Under the pieces are notes generated by a model, which searched no databases, was not told the origin of the DNA, and saw only the letters and a program-made list of their open reading frames with translations. The translations under genes were made by a program, and so were the position numbers. From Colwellia sp. C1TZA3 (lineage in GTDB: Bacteria; Pseudomonadota; Gammaproteobacteria; Enterobacterales; Alteromonadaceae), in assembly GCF_007954265.1 (NCBI RefSeq), contig NZ_VOLS01000013.1:1-64000 (forward strand): a stretch of 64,000 bases of DNA, in the 5' to 3' direction. Numbering within the stretch: position 1 is the first letter of the stretch; each line of letters opens with the position of its first letter. Shown here piece by piece: positions 8,719 through 17,890 of this stretch.

Positions 8719-8955
8719 TACCAATTTGATGAAATAAGTAAATTACTTTTTCATTTTAACCATTAAAAATGAACAGGTAATTATACTAGTTCCATTAAGT
8801 TTGTGATCTTGTTGTGCGCAGGAAAAATAATTCAAGGTAAGGCGCTCGATTGAGCAATAGCTAGCTATTGGGATTGAGAGCAACACAGCCTTGAGCTACT
8901 TTAACTAGTACAAGTGAGCAATAACTTAATGGGATTGGTATTAGTCAACTTGTTA
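8719..8955. mobile_element. B-type inverted-repeat element interrupted by an A-type element
   Basis: The left end is TACCAATTTGAT at 8719 and the right end CAACTTGTTA finishes at 8955, flanked by TAA at 8716-8718 and 8956-8958. Without the nested A element (8784-8940 plus one TTA) the B copy is only about 77 bp, lacking most of the interior found in other copies. It lies between typA and yihY. Confidence 0.8.
8784..8940 (+). mobile_element. A-type 157-bp inverted-repeat element, copy A1 (nested)
   Basis: Begins TACTAGTTCCATTAAGTT and ends AACTTAATGGGATTGGTA (inverted repeats), and is flanked by TTA at 8781-8783 and 8941-8943. It sits inside the right arm of a B element, so it inserted later. 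No open frame of note. Confidence 0.9.
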
Positions 8956-9085
8956 TAAAAATTAGCAATAGTTCTATAAATAACATGGATGACTTTATTT
9001 ATAAGGTAAAATTATTGAGATTATGACTACCGTTATTTTAGCCATTGCCTTAAAATAAATATAATGGTTCTAACTAGAAGTTTAT

Positions 9086-9964
9086 ATGCACCCGAAATTA
9101 GCAGAAATAAAACAGCATCGTTATATCGAATCAGCTCTTGGTTTTTTGTTATTATTTTTTAATAATTTTCAAAAAGAACGTATTCATGTCACCGCCGGTT
9201 ATTTATCTTATGTTACCTTGATGTCTTTAGTACCTTTAATGGTGGTGATGTTATCGGTGATGACCGCTTTTCCCATTTTTTCTGAAATAAGAGAATTGAT
9301 AGAAAACTTTATCTATCAGAACTTTGTCCCCGCTTCTGGCGATGTTGTGCAAGAGCACATTACCGGCTTTGTCAGTAATGCTTCTAAAATGTCTGTTATA
9401 GCGATAACTGCGTTATTTATTCTTGCCATGTTACTTATTTCAGCGATTGATCAATGTTTAAATAAATTATGGCGAGTCAATGAAAAACGTCGAATCATCA
9501 CTTCATTTTCAATGTATTGGATGGTGCTAAGCTTGGGTCCGGTGTTGGTGGGTAGTAGTTTAGTCATGACCTCTTATATTCTTTCATTGGTATCGATAGG
9601 AGATTATGACTTATTAGGGCTAAGTAATATTGTTGTTCAGGCTCTGCCGTTAGTCGCTTCAATAGCAGCCTTCTTCATTTTATATATGGTGGTGCCAAAC
9701 AAGGTCGTTCCGGCTAAGTTTGCGCTTGCGGGGGCGACCTTAGCCGCAGTGCTATTTGAAATTGCAAAAAAAGCTTTTGCAATTTATGTGACACAACTTC
9801 CTTCTTATGAGGCTATATATGGTGCGCTATCCAGTATTCCTATCTTATTTTTATGGGTATACTTAAGCTGGTTGGTGGTGCTTGTTGGGGCATTATTTAC
9901 GGTATCATTAGAAGATTATGACAGCGAAAAAAAGACAAAATTATCTCAGCAAGACGCTAATTAA
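9086..9964 (+). CDS. yihY: YihY/BrkB-family inner membrane protein
   Basis: A 292-aa polytopic membrane protein of the YihY (UPF0761) family, once misassigned as ribonuclease BN. Segments visible include [20 protein letters not shown], the family motif near residues 30-50, and hydrophobic spans around 105-130, 150-175, 185-210, 220-240 and 255-280. The C-terminus is charged and cytosolic-looking ([14 protein letters not shown]). Biochemical function is unsettled. The order typA-yihY-dtd-fabY is the same as in E. coli, with pip inserted here. It is followed after 40 bp by pip and may be cotranscribed. Confidence 0.88.
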   Translation: MHPKLAEIKQHRYIESALGFLLLFFNNFQKERIHVTAGYLSYVTLMSLVPLMVVMLSVMTAFPIFSEIRELIENFIYQNFVPASGDVVQEHITGFVSNASKMSVIAITALFILAMLLISAIDQCLNKLWRVNEKRRIITSFSMYWMVLSLGPVLVGSSLVMTSYILSLVSIGDYDLLGLSNIVVQALPLVASIAAFFILYMVVPNKVVPAKFALAGATLAAVLFEIAKKAFAIYVTQLPSYEAIYGALSSIPILFLWVYLSWLVVLVGALFTVSLEDYDSEKKTKLSQQDAN

Positions 9965-10004
9965 ATATAAGTAGACCAAATAAATTATCCATAAGGAGCG
10001 GTAT

Positions 10005-10979
10005 ATGTCTAGAGTGCTTTTCCCCAATATAGCGGTTTATCAACAACAATGGCTTGAGGTCGGTGATGGCCATCAGCTCTACCTTGAGCAATCAGGTAAT
10101 CCCAATGGTATTGCCGTAGTATATCTACATGGTGGCCCTGGTGGTGGTACAAGCAAAGATCATCGTCGATACTTTGATCCCGACAAGTATCGTATTATTT
10201 TATTTGATCAACGTGGTTGTGGACGCTCTACACCATCGCCAAGTGTTCGCCATAATACCGCGGCTCATTTAGTTGCTGATCTTGAGCTAATCCGTCAACA
10301 TTTAAGCATATCACACTGGTTAATTGCCGGAGGTTCATGGGGCACAACCTTGGCATTGCTTTATGGCATTCAATATCCTGAAACTGTGTTAGGTTTTATT
10401 CTAAGAGGGGTTTTTCTTGGTACAACGGCTGAATACAACTGGTTATACAGTCAGGATGGAGCAGCAAAATTTTTTCCTAAATATTACCGAGAATTTACTG
10501 AGCAACTTATCGACGTTAAAGCTAATAATATTGTTCAGGGCTATTATGATGTACTAACTGGAGCCAATGAAATTGCTGCTATTGCTGCCAGTAAAGCTTG
10601 GTGCTTATGGGAGCTTAGGTTGTCAACCATTGAGCATCATCCTGTTGATGTCCACCACATAGAAGATTCACATCAAGCGTTATGTATGGCGAAAATATCA
10701 AGCCATTATTTTGTCAATAAATGCTTTATCGATGAAGGTTTGATTTTAGCTTCAATTGAAAAAATTAAAGCCATACCGGCGATTATTTTACATGGCCGCT
10801 ACGATATGGTTTGCCAATTGGACAATGCAGATAAATTGGTGCAAAAATGGCCTAATGCACAATTGCAAATATTACCCAAAGCAGGTCATAGCGGTTTTGA
10901 GTCTCAAACTATTGATGGCTTTTGCAAAGCAACAGACACGATGGCTAACTTCATTGCACAACAGGGGCCTACTGATTAA
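10005..10979 (+). CDS. pip: Prolyl aminopeptidase (proline iminopeptidase)
   Basis: An S33-family alpha/beta hydrolase that removes N-terminal proline from peptides. The 324-aa protein has the oxyanion-hole motif YLHGGPGGGTSKDHRRYFDP (about 40-60), FDQRGCGRS, the nucleophile elbow IAGGSWGTTLALLYG with catalytic Ser near residue 109, and the C-terminal catalytic Asp (LHGRYDMVC) and His (KAGHSGFE). No signal peptide, so cytosolic. The start has a good ribosome-binding site (AAGGAG). The stop codon directly abuts the ATG of dtd, so the two are one transcription unit. Confidence 0.95.
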   Translation: MSRVLFPNIAVYQQQWLEVGDGHQLYLEQSGNPNGIAVVYLHGGPGGGTSKDHRRYFDPDKYRIILFDQRGCGRSTPSPSVRHNTAAHLVADLELIRQHLSISHWLIAGGSWGTTLALLYGIQYPETVLGFILRGVFLGTTAEYNWLYSQDGAAKFFPKYYREFTEQLIDVKANNIVQGYYDVLTGANEIAAIAASKAWCLWELRLSTIEHHPVDVHHIEDSHQALCMAKISSHYFVNKCFIDEGLILASIEKIKAIPAIILHGRYDMVCQLDNADKLVQKWPNAQLQILPKAGHSGFESQTIDGFCKATDTMANFIAQQGPTD

Positions 10980-11417
10980 ATGATAGCATTGATGCAAAGA
11001 GTATCCGAAGCAAGTGTCAGCGTTGATAATAATGTTGTTGGAGAAATCGAGCAGGGTTTATTGGTGTTTTTAGCGATTGAACCTGCAGATACCCAAGCAA
11101 AAGCTAAGCGTTTAGCTGAACGTGTTGCCGGTTACCGAATTTTTGCCGATGATTGCGGTAAAATGAATTTAAATGTTCAACAAATCAGTGGTGAAATACT
11201 TGTTGTTTCGCAGTTTACCTTAGCGGCGAATACCACAAAAGGAATGCGACCGAGCTTCAGCCGTGCAGCACCAACAAAATTAAGTGTAGCGCTTTATCAA
11301 TATTTTTGTCAGCAATTGCGCGAGCTTGGCTTCAGGACACCCACGGGAGTTTTTGGTGCTGACATGCAAGTGCGGCTGTTAAATGATGGTCCGGTCACTA
11401 TTAATTTACAAGCTTAA
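10980..11417 (+). CDS. dtd: D-aminoacyl-tRNA deacylase
   Basis: Removes D-amino acids wrongly attached to tRNA. The 145-aa length is the family norm. Signatures are [16 protein letters not shown] at the N-terminus, the active-site [20 protein letters not shown] (family SQFTL motif), and the cross-subunit GP-containing motif [11 protein letters not shown] at the C-terminus. The ATG follows the pip stop with no gap, indicating translational coupling. Confidence 0.97.
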   Translation: MIALMQRVSEASVSVDNNVVGEIEQGLLVFLAIEPADTQAKAKRLAERVAGYRIFADDCGKMNLNVQQISGEILVVSQFTLAANTTKGMRPSFSRAAPTKLSVALYQYFCQQLRELGFRTPTGVFGADMQVRLLNDGPVTINLQA

Positions 11418-11443
11418 TACAAAATTAATACAAGTAATATCGG

Positions 11444-12214
11444 CTAGTTAGCGCTCATATGATGGTTAAAAAACTTTCGCCATCTAAGGTACTGCGTTGG
11501 CGGTAGATAGGATGTTTTTGAACGCTTTTTTAGGTTGTCTATCATCCAATGCTTTGGCAGCAAATGAATAATCACATTAAGATAGCGTGGAATGTGAAAG
11601 TAGATAATATGATGCGAACTTTGTAGTTGCTTTAAAATGGTCAAGCATAAGTTAATTTCCTGGTCGTCCAAGTCGGGCAAATTAAGCGTTAAACAAGCAT
11701 CATCTTGTAAGTTATCTATCAGTGCAGTTAATAGGGCAACTCTACTTTGAAAGCTTTTAGCATGATGCTGATAAACATCACAAATTAACCAATCAGCTGA
11801 TGACCTTGCTGGGCATGTTGTGTGCTGTAACCAAGCTAAGGCTTCGCTTTTTTCAATTATTATTTGATGTTGTTGTGGATTAAAATAACGTTGAAAGCAA
11901 TCAATTACCGTTTGAGACAGTTCGACACTTGTGACCTGAATATTGGGCTGTAGCGCACTTAAGAATCGACTTATATTTCCACCACCAAGACCTAGCTCTA
12001 CCACCTGATTTGGTTGAAAAAACAATAAAGGCATTAAAGCCGCGTAGTGATGAGGTAAGGTTAGCTTTTTTGGACAGCGTAAATGCATAACACTTTGAAT
12101 AACGTTGTCAAATGCTAACCAGCGATAATGTGTATTTTCACTAATGGTTATTTGGTCTGAGGTGTTACTGAGGTACACTAGTTGACCTTGGTTAACATGT
12201 TGGTTAAGTTTCAC
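11444..12214 (-). CDS. Spermidine-synthase-like SAM-dependent methyltransferase fold protein
   Basis: A 256-aa Rossmann-fold protein. The nucleotide-binding motif VVELGLGGGNISRFL (about residue 90-104) is followed by SVELSQTVIDCFQRYF, a pattern typical of the spermidine synthase-like family (polyamine aminopropyltransferase fold). The characteristic polyamine-site residues cannot be confirmed by eye and the N-terminal beta domain is short, so a true spermidine synthase activity is doubtful. The start codon is GTG. It is divergent from the fabY-like gene (58-bp gap) and convergent with dtd. No operon partner. Confidence 0.75.
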   Translation of the reverse strand: MKLNQHVNQGQLVYLSNTSDQITISENTHYRWLAFDNVIQSVMHLRCPKKLTLPHHYAALMPLLFFQPNQVVELGLGGGNISRFLSALQPNIQVTSVELSQTVIDCFQRYFNPQQHQIIIEKSEALAWLQHTTCPARSSADWLICDVYQHHAKSFQSRVALLTALIDNLQDDACLTLNLPDLDDQEINLCLTILKQLQSSHHIIYFHIPRYLNVIIHLLPKHWMIDNLKKRSKTSYLPPTQYLRWRKFFNHHMSAN

Positions 12215-12272
12215 GTGTTGTTAAATTCCTGAAATGAATATATTTCACTTGCCATAAGATTAATAATAGACG

Positions 12273-13163
12273 ATGTACAAATGCAGAGCGCCAAAAAATC
12301 AAGCTGAACTAGCACAATATTATCAATTACGCTGGCAAACGCTTCGCCAGCCATCACAACAACCCATGGGTAGCGAAAAAGACGACCTTGAAGCACAATC
12401 ATACCATCGGGTTATTGTTGACGATATGGATAACATTGTTGGCGCTGGGCGATTACACAATACTAGCCAAGAACAAGCACAAATTCGTTATATGGCGATC
12501 AGTGAGCATGTCCGCGGCCAAGGACTGGGTAAGGTACTGGTCAATGAGCTAGAACGGACTGCAGCAAAAGCGGGGGTGAAAACCATTGAGTTAAATGCGC
12601 GCGTTGATGCCATTGGTTTTTATCAGCGACTCGGTTATAGCAATGAAGGATATTCACATACACTTTTTGGTGTAGTAAAGCACAACAAAATGATTAAAAG
12701 TATAATAAAATCAGATAATCATTTAGCCGAACTTGCCGACAACTTACAGCAACTTTGGCATCAAACTATTCCGCTTAGTAAAGCCATGAATATTAATATT
12801 TGCTATTTTGACCAACAAAAACTGCTGACTAATTGTGAACCTAACTTTAATAAAAACCTTCATAATACTATGTTTGCTGGCAGCATTTATACTTTGGCAA
12901 CTCTTACTGGCTGGGCCTGGGTGTATTTGGCTCTGCAAGCCCAGCAAGCAGACATTGTCTTAGCACAAGGAAATATTCGCTATATCGCGCCGCTTCTAGG
13001 TATCGCCTATGCCCAAACGTCGTTAAACCTAGTTACGGGTAGCGTAGAGCCGTTACTACATGGCAAAAATGCTCGCTTTAATATCGAAGTTGAAGTGTGT
13101 TGTGGTGATAGTGTTGTAGCACTTTTTACCGGGGCGTATGTCGCTATGGCAAAGCGAAAGTAA
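12273..13163 (+). CDS. fabY: Bifunctional GNAT acetyltransferase / hotdog thioesterase-like protein (FabY/YiiD family)
   Basis: A 296-aa two-domain protein. The N-terminal GNAT domain (about 1-140) has the acetyl-CoA loop RYMAISEHVRGQGLGKVLV (R-x-x-G-x-G) and NARVDAIGFYQRLGYSNEGY. The C-terminal part (about 150-296) is a YiiD-type hotdog fold with HNTMFAGSIYTLATLTGWAW. The layout and motifs match E. coli YiiD (FabY), implicated in initiating fatty acid synthesis, and the neighbourhood (typA, yihY, dtd) is conserved. Whether it has the FabY activity here is inference. The interval to the divergent methyltransferase gene is only 58 bp and probably holds both promoters. Confidence 0.85.
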   Translation: MYKCRAPKNQAELAQYYQLRWQTLRQPSQQPMGSEKDDLEAQSYHRVIVDDMDNIVGAGRLHNTSQEQAQIRYMAISEHVRGQGLGKVLVNELERTAAKAGVKTIELNARVDAIGFYQRLGYSNEGYSHTLFGVVKHNKMIKSIIKSDNHLAELADNLQQLWHQTIPLSKAMNINICYFDQQKLLTNCEPNFNKNLHNTMFAGSIYTLATLTGWAWVYLALQAQQADIVLAQGNIRYIAPLLGIAYAQTSLNLVTGSVEPLLHGKNARFNIEVEVCCGDSVVALFTGAYVAMAKRK

Positions 13164-13259
13164 TCTCTTGACAGCGCTACTGAATGTAATAATCTTGCTC
13201 GTATAACATCAGTGTTGAGTTATTACTGAATGAGAATTTGAAACTAAAAGTAGAGCAAT

Positions 13260-13742
13260 ATGTATAGAGTTTTTGTAGGGTTTATATTTTGCAGTTTCTT
13301 TACAATGGCAACTGTGCCGGTAAACAGCGAACTTAATGCAGTATTAGATAGTTTTCACCAAACTGCAGGCGAAGCTAACGATGAGAAATATCTTGGCTTA
13401 TTGGCAGAAGGTGCTATTTTTCTGGGTACAGACAGTGCTGAGCGCTGGAATAAAAGTGAATTTTCAGCTTTTGTAAAACCCTACTTTAGTCAAGGCAAGG
13501 GTTGGTTATATCGGCCCGTTAAACGTCATATAACACCAACTCAAGAAAGTAATGTTTTCTTTTTTGATGAGTTGCTGGAAAATAAAGATTACGGTCGTTG
13601 TCGGGGTAGTGGTTTGTTAATTAGTACTAAAAACGGATGGAAAATATTGCAATATAATTTATCTATTCCGGTGCCAAATGCTATTGCTCTGCAGGTGGTC
13701 GCGTCTATTAAGGGTTATCGAACCTCTACTATCAATAAATAA
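13260..13742 (+). CDS. Exported NTF2-like (SnoaL-like) protein
   Basis: A 160-aa protein with a signal peptide (FVGFIFCSFFTMATVPVNS) and then a compact NTF2/SnoaL-like cone fold: LDSFHQTAGEANDEKYLGLL helix, AIFLGTDSAERWNKSEF, and KNGWKILQYNLSIPVPN as the last strand. Such proteins often carry small-molecule or steroid-isomerase-like pockets, but no activity can be named. It is single and sits 50 bp before an oxidoreductase gene on the same strand. Probably periplasmic. Confidence 0.75.
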   Translation: MYRVFVGFIFCSFFTMATVPVNSELNAVLDSFHQTAGEANDEKYLGLLAEGAIFLGTDSAERWNKSEFSAFVKPYFSQGKGWLYRPVKRHITPTQESNVFFFDELLENKDYGRCRGSGLLISTKNGWKILQYNLSIPVPNAIALQVVASIKGYRTSTINK

Positions 13743-13792
13743 AGTCAGCTTAGTCATCACTATCAGTGGTGTAATTTTATGGAGAAATTTTA

Positions 13793-14674
13793 ATGACCAG
13801 TGTTAGTATTATTGGCTGTGGTTGGTTAGGGCAGGCGTTAGCACAACGTTTACTTGCCAACCATACCAAGCTTATTGCAAGCTACCAATCAGCGCAAAGC
13901 CATGACAAACTTAATGCGCTTAATATTCCCGCCACTCAGCTTATTTTGCCGCTTGTTGATGATGTGATGGGCCGCAAGCACTTAGATAATATTACCGGCG
14001 TTGACCCGCAATTATTTCAACAAGATGTGCTGATTATTGCTATACCACCCCAGTTGAAAAAAGGTCGGGTAGATTATCCACAAAAAATTCAACAGCTAGT
14101 GCATCTGGCTGAGCTTGGCAAAACTCAGCATATTATTTTATTGAATTCGACAGCTATTTATAATGGTTTAGTAGGGAAAGTAGATGAAGCCAGTCAGTTA
14201 AACGTTAATGCTGAAAAAGTAGCGAGCTTACTGGCAGCAGAGCAAGCGGTTAAAAGCTTTTCTAAACGGGTACACATTTTAAGGTTAGCAGGATTAGTTG
14301 GGCCTGATCGACATCCAGGTAAGTTTTTACAAGCAAAGCGTGTTTTTGAAAATGCTAGTGCGACCGTTAACTTGGTGCACCAAACCGATGTAGTGAACAT
14401 TCTTGACAGGCTTATTCATCTTAACAGTACTGGTAGTAAGCAACACATTTATAATGTGGTCAGTAGTACCGAGAGTGATCGCCAAGGTTATTATCAGCTA
14501 GCCGCGCAAGCCTTAAATTTGCCACTGCCACAATTTGCCATAGAGCGAGAGCAAAGCTCAGGTAAAAAAATTATCGGTGCAGCATTGCGTGATGAATTGG
14601 CTTATCACTATACGCATGATGACTTGTTAGCTTGGTTAAAAGCGCCTGATGTTACTGCATTAGATAGAGCTTAA
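13793..14674 (+). CDS. NAD(P)-dependent oxidoreductase, YeeZ-like extended SDR
   Basis: A 293-aa Rossmann-fold protein starting SVSIIGCGWLGQALAQRLL, a textbook G-x-G-x-x-G dinucleotide site at residues 8-13. HIILLNSTAIYNG carries the conserved strand and the Ser/Tyr region of epimerase-like SDRs. LAGLVGPDRHPGKFL and VNLVHQTDVVNILDRLI are family features of the YeeZ-type putative NAD-dependent epimerases. Substrate unknown. The gene may share a transcript with the small membrane protein 35 bp downstream. Confidence 0.82.
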   Translation: MTSVSIIGCGWLGQALAQRLLANHTKLIASYQSAQSHDKLNALNIPATQLILPLVDDVMGRKHLDNITGVDPQLFQQDVLIIAIPPQLKKGRVDYPQKIQQLVHLAELGKTQHIILLNSTAIYNGLVGKVDEASQLNVNAEKVASLLAAEQAVKSFSKRVHILRLAGLVGPDRHPGKFLQAKRVFENASATVNLVHQTDVVNILDRLIHLNSTGSKQHIYNVVSSTESDRQGYYQLAAQALNLPLPQFAIEREQSSGKKIIGAALRDELAYHYTHDDLLAWLKAPDVTALDRA

Positions 14675-14709
14675 GGTGTGGCTTTTGAAGAGATTAAGGT
14701 GTAAACGCT

Positions 14710-14970
14710 ATGGCGAATAATGTCATTGTCAAAATGCTAAAAGCAATCTATCAATATAAAATGACCTTGTTGTTTTTTATTTTGTGGGCCCATGTTTCAT
14801 TGTTAAATTTATTTTATGTCAATTACCGTGGTCCGGTATTTCTTTGGCAGGAGAATAGTGAATTTCGGACCATTCTAACGCATTTTTTAATTGCCTTAAT
14901 AACCACAGCGTTTTTTTTAGCGATAACAAAATTAAGACAAATAAGCCGTTCAAATTCACCGGTAAAATAG
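14710..14970 (+). CDS. Small two-span membrane protein, unknown
   Basis: An 86-aa protein with two predicted membrane spans (about 17-37, MTLLFFILWAHVSLLNLFYV; about 54-74, ILTHFLIALITTAFFLAIT) separated by a short polar loop, and a basic tail. I do not recognise a family. It follows the oxidoreductase on the same strand and is followed by a terminator. Confidence 0.65.
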   Translation: MANNVIVKMLKAIYQYKMTLLFFILWAHVSLLNLFYVNYRGPVFLWQENSEFRTILTHFLIALITTAFFLAITKLRQISRSNSPVK

Positions 14971-15130
14971 CGATAGCTTGTGAAATTATTGCAATCGCTG
15001 CCATAGTGTTTATATTTATTTAAGCTGAATAATTATTCTCTTACTTCCCTGTTATGCTTTAGGTTTCCTTAGCTCGTTGTGGCGATTAACACTGATGTGA
15101 AAGACTATGTGTTACTTTGTTATAGCTAAT

Positions 15131-15158
15131 AAAAACCCGACTTCTTTGTCGGGTTTTT
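15131..15158. terminator. Bidirectional terminator
   Basis: AAAAACCCGAC / GTCGGGTTTTT stem with a 6-nt loop, A run on one side and T run on the other. It serves the plus-strand genes ending at 14970 and the minus-strand SPFH operon ending at 15175. Confidence 0.9.
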
Positions 15159-15174
15159 ACGTGTTTAGACGGTT

Positions 15175-16113
15175 TTAAGATTTATTGTGAATACCGGCTG
15201 TTGCTAGCCATTGTTTAAAATCAAGCAAATTCGCGGGTAGAATAACTTTGGTTGATGGCTGACTTAAGCCTTTCATTTGTTGCAGATATTGCTCACTTAA
15301 CTGCATATCCAAAGCTTGTTGCCCGCCTGGTTGCTCAATAGCCGCTGCTAACTTACTAATAGAGTCACCGGTTGCCTGTGCAATGGCTAATATTTCCGCC
15401 GCTTTACCTTCAGCTGAGTTGATTCTGCGTTGCTTCTCACCTTCAGACAAATTAATTAATTCGGTCATTTTTCCTTCTGAACGATTAATACGACTGGCTC
15501 TGTCACCTAAACTTTTTGCTAAAATAGCGCGGCGTTCACGTTCGGCGTTAACTTGCATTTCCATGGCATTGCGAACGGTCATTGGTGGGGTAATATTTTT
15601 AATTTCGTAGCGGTGTACTTTAATGCCCCAGCTTTCGCCAGCCTTATCAAGCACCTCTACCACTTTCGCGCTAATGACATCACGTTCTTCGAAAGTGCGA
15701 TCTAACTCTAAAGTACCAATAACTGAGCGGGTAGTGGTTTGAGCAAGTTGCATAGCAGCGAAGCGATAGTCGGTTATACCGTAGCTTGCCTTGACGGCAT
15801 CAATTACTTGGATGTAAATAACACCATCAACTTCGACATAGACTTCATCTTTTGAAAAGCATTCTTGAGGCGGCACATCGATAGTTTCTTCTTTCTGGTC
15901 TTGAATAAATGCCACCCGATCAATAAAAGGTAAGAGTAGATGAAAGCCCGCCTCTAAGGTGCACCGATATCTCCCCAAGCGTTCAACAATATAGACTGAT
16001 TTTGTCGGCACTAAACAAATAGCTTGGAAAAATTTAAAGGCTAGAAACAAGAAGATAAATGCCCAAATAGCCAATACCGCTAAATCGATGGTGTTTGCAT
16101 CAAGAGCTATCAT
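15175..16113 (-). CDS. SPFH/Band 7 (stomatin/slipin-like) membrane protein, distal copy
   Basis: A 312-aa protein with one N-terminal membrane span (LAVLAIWAFIFLFLAFKFFQ) and a stomatin core: VYIVERLGRYRCTLEAGFHLLLPFIDRV is the slipin signature region, followed by the SPFH domain to about residue 190 and a long charged helix (RRAILAKSLGDRASRINRSE) that drives oligomerisation. In E. coli the paralog QmcA is paired with an NfeD protein. Its start overlaps the end of the upstream SPFH gene by 4 bp. The two neighbours look like products of an old duplication. Role: membrane microdomain scaffold or quality control, by family only. Confidence 0.9.
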   Translation of the reverse strand: MIALDANTIDLAVLAIWAFIFLFLAFKFFQAICLVPTKSVYIVERLGRYRCTLEAGFHLLLPFIDRVAFIQDQKEETIDVPPQECFSKDEVYVEVDGVIYIQVIDAVKASYGITDYRFAAMQLAQTTTRSVIGTLELDRTFEERDVISAKVVEVLDKAGESWGIKVHRYEIKNITPPMTVRNAMEMQVNAERERRAILAKSLGDRASRINRSEGKMTELINLSEGEKQRRINSAEGKAAEILAIAQATGDSISKLAAAIEQPGGQQALDMQLSEQYLQQMKGLSQPSTKVILPANLLDFKQWLATAGIHNKS

Positions 16114-17030
16114 GATTTTGCTCCTTGAATATTTTGCGTTACTTTATCCATACCTTGAAAAAAGCTCTCTAATTTAGCCACTTCGCTTGGCACAATTGAC
16201 ACGTCAGCATGCTGTAAAATATTGCCAGTTTGCGCGATAAACTGTTCTAATAAGCGCATTTTTATTGCTTTTTCGCCACCAGGTTGCGCTGCCGCTTTGG
16301 CAATAAAGTTAATACCTTCTGCGGAAGCTTGCGTTAGAATCGCTATCTCTTGTGCTCGGCCATGCGCTTCGTTAATTTGTTTTTGTTTATCGCCTTCAGA
16401 TAAGTTGATCGCTTCTTGGCGTACACCTTCGGATAAGTTAATAGTCGACTCTTTCTCTGCTTCTGCTAAGGTAATTTCAGCACGCTTTTGCCGTTCAGCT
16501 TCCATTTGTTTTTCTAGGGTATGAATAACATTATCAGAGGGCGTAATATTGCGCACTTCATAGCGCAATACTTTAATGCCCCAAGGGTCAGAAGCTTTGT
16601 CAATTTCACGCACTATGGTTTCATTTAGGGTGTCGCGTTCAGAAAATGTTTGGTTTAAGTTTAATTTACCAATTTCAGAGCGCATAGTCGTTTGTGCTAA
16701 ATTAACACTGGCGCGGCGGTAGTCTTCAATGCCATAACTGGCTTTAGCACCGTCCATTACTTGAATATAGACCAAGCCGTCGACATTAATTTGAATATTG
16801 TCACGTGAAATACAACTCTGCGCCGGTATATCCAACACTTGTTCACGGGTTTCATGGCGATAAGCGACGCGGTCAATAAAAGGGATTAAAAAATGTAGCC
16901 CCGGTGGCGTAATGGCGCGAAATTTTCCTAGACGCTCTATGACACAAACTTCTTTCATTTGTACTATCAACACTAGCTTTATGACAATAAATAGTAATGC
17001 TAGAAAAACAAAGGTAACCGTAGCTAACAT
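16110..17030 (-). CDS. SPFH/Band 7 (stomatin/slipin-like) membrane protein, proximal copy
   Basis: A 306-aa paralog of the next gene downstream, with an N-terminal span (TFVFLALLFIVIKLVLIVQM), VIERLGKFRAITPPGLHFL, the SPFH domain and an extended helix rich in EG/KQK repeats (NLSEGVRQEAINLSEGDKQ). The repeated INLSEG motif is typical of bacterial stomatins. It lies between nfeD and a second SPFH gene in a three-gene minus-strand operon, so the two stomatins probably form mixed or parallel assemblies at the inner membrane. Confidence 0.9.
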   Translation of the reverse strand: MLATVTFVFLALLFIVIKLVLIVQMKEVCVIERLGKFRAITPPGLHFLIPFIDRVAYRHETREQVLDIPAQSCISRDNIQINVDGLVYIQVMDGAKASYGIEDYRRASVNLAQTTMRSEIGKLNLNQTFSERDTLNETIVREIDKASDPWGIKVLRYEVRNITPSDNVIHTLEKQMEAERQKRAEITLAEAEKESTINLSEGVRQEAINLSEGDKQKQINEAHGRAQEIAILTQASAEGINFIAKAAAQPGGEKAIKMRLLEQFIAQTGNILQHADVSIVPSEVAKLESFFQGMDKVTQNIQGAKS

Positions 17031-17098
17031 AAGGATGCTCCTTTTCTTATTTTATAGTTTTTAAATGGCTTTAAATTGAGGCTTTAACCTCCACGGTA

Positions 17099-17557
17099 TT
17101 ACTTGATAGGCTCAACCACTAAGGAAATGTTTTCTTTACAAACAATAGCGGCTTCGCTACCCGCTTGGATAATAGAGCCATCGCTTAACGCCGTCCATGT
17201 TGTGCCTTGATACTCAACTCTACCTGCTTGTGTACCTGGACCTATTTGTTCAAGCACACGTACTTTTTTACCATAAATATCGACCTCTTCATAAATATTT
17301 TCAATAATCGTTTCACCAGCAAAAAATCGCTCAGTAATAAAGTAAACTAAAATCAGTAAAAATGTTGCGAGGACGAACCAAGTGGTGAGGGTTAATACCC
17401 AAGTATCAAGTATTTGTTGTTGTACGCCGATAGCGACAAGTAATGAGGCTATGCCTAAATTAAGTAAAATACCGCCTGGAACAAAAATTTCTAAACAGGC
17501 AAATAAAATAGCTAGGGCGATCCAAGTTTCAAAAAACAGTAAGTATTCCATTGCCAC
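17099..17557 (-). CDS. NfeD-family membrane protein
   Basis: A 152-aa protein with hydrophobic spans at about 8-28, 30-50 and 55-78 and a C-terminal OB-fold domain (about 90-150: VRVLEQIGPGTQAGRVEYQG, WTALSDGSIIQAGSEAAIV). This is the short NfeD form (NfeD1b type) normally encoded beside a stomatin/SPFH gene, as here, where it heads the operon. No protease domain is present. Confidence 0.9.
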   Translation of the reverse strand: MAMEYLLFFETWIALAILFACLEIFVPGGILLNLGIASLLVAIGVQQQILDTWVLTLTTWFVLATFLLILVYFITERFFAGETIIENIYEEVDIYGKKVRVLEQIGPGTQAGRVEYQGTTWTALSDGSIIQAGSEAAIVCKENISLVVEPIK

Positions 17558-17703
17558 CTCTATGATGTATGTGCTGTTAATTTGACGTTAACAGAGATCT
17601 ATTCAAAGTAGCAAGTGCGACATATTATGTCAAGTGATTCAGCTTGGTATTAAAGGCAATTATATGAAAGAAAGCTGGCGCTAGGGGTAATCTGATCAGG
17701 TAA

Positions 17704-17862
17704 TACCAATTTCATTAAGTTTGTGATCTTGTTGTGCGCAGGAAAAATGGATAAATACAAGGCATAAAATTTAGTCAGTAGTTATTCACCTTATAAATTT
17801 TATAACGCTGTAGTTATTTATTTTAACCATTAAAAATGAGCAGGTAATTAATCAACTTGGTA
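17704..17862. mobile_element. Chimeric A/B inverted-repeat element (159 bp)
   Basis: The first ~45 bp are A-type (TTCATTAAGTTTGTGATC and TTGTTGTGCGCAGGAAAAAT) and the rest is B-type (GGCATAAAATTTAGTCAGTA through ATCAACTTGGTA). It is flanked by TAA at 17701-17703 and 17863-17865, so the chimera itself was mobile or recombined in place between like flanks. Confidence 0.85.
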
Positions 17863-17890
17863 TAAGTCAGCATAATGTTAGCTAATGAGG

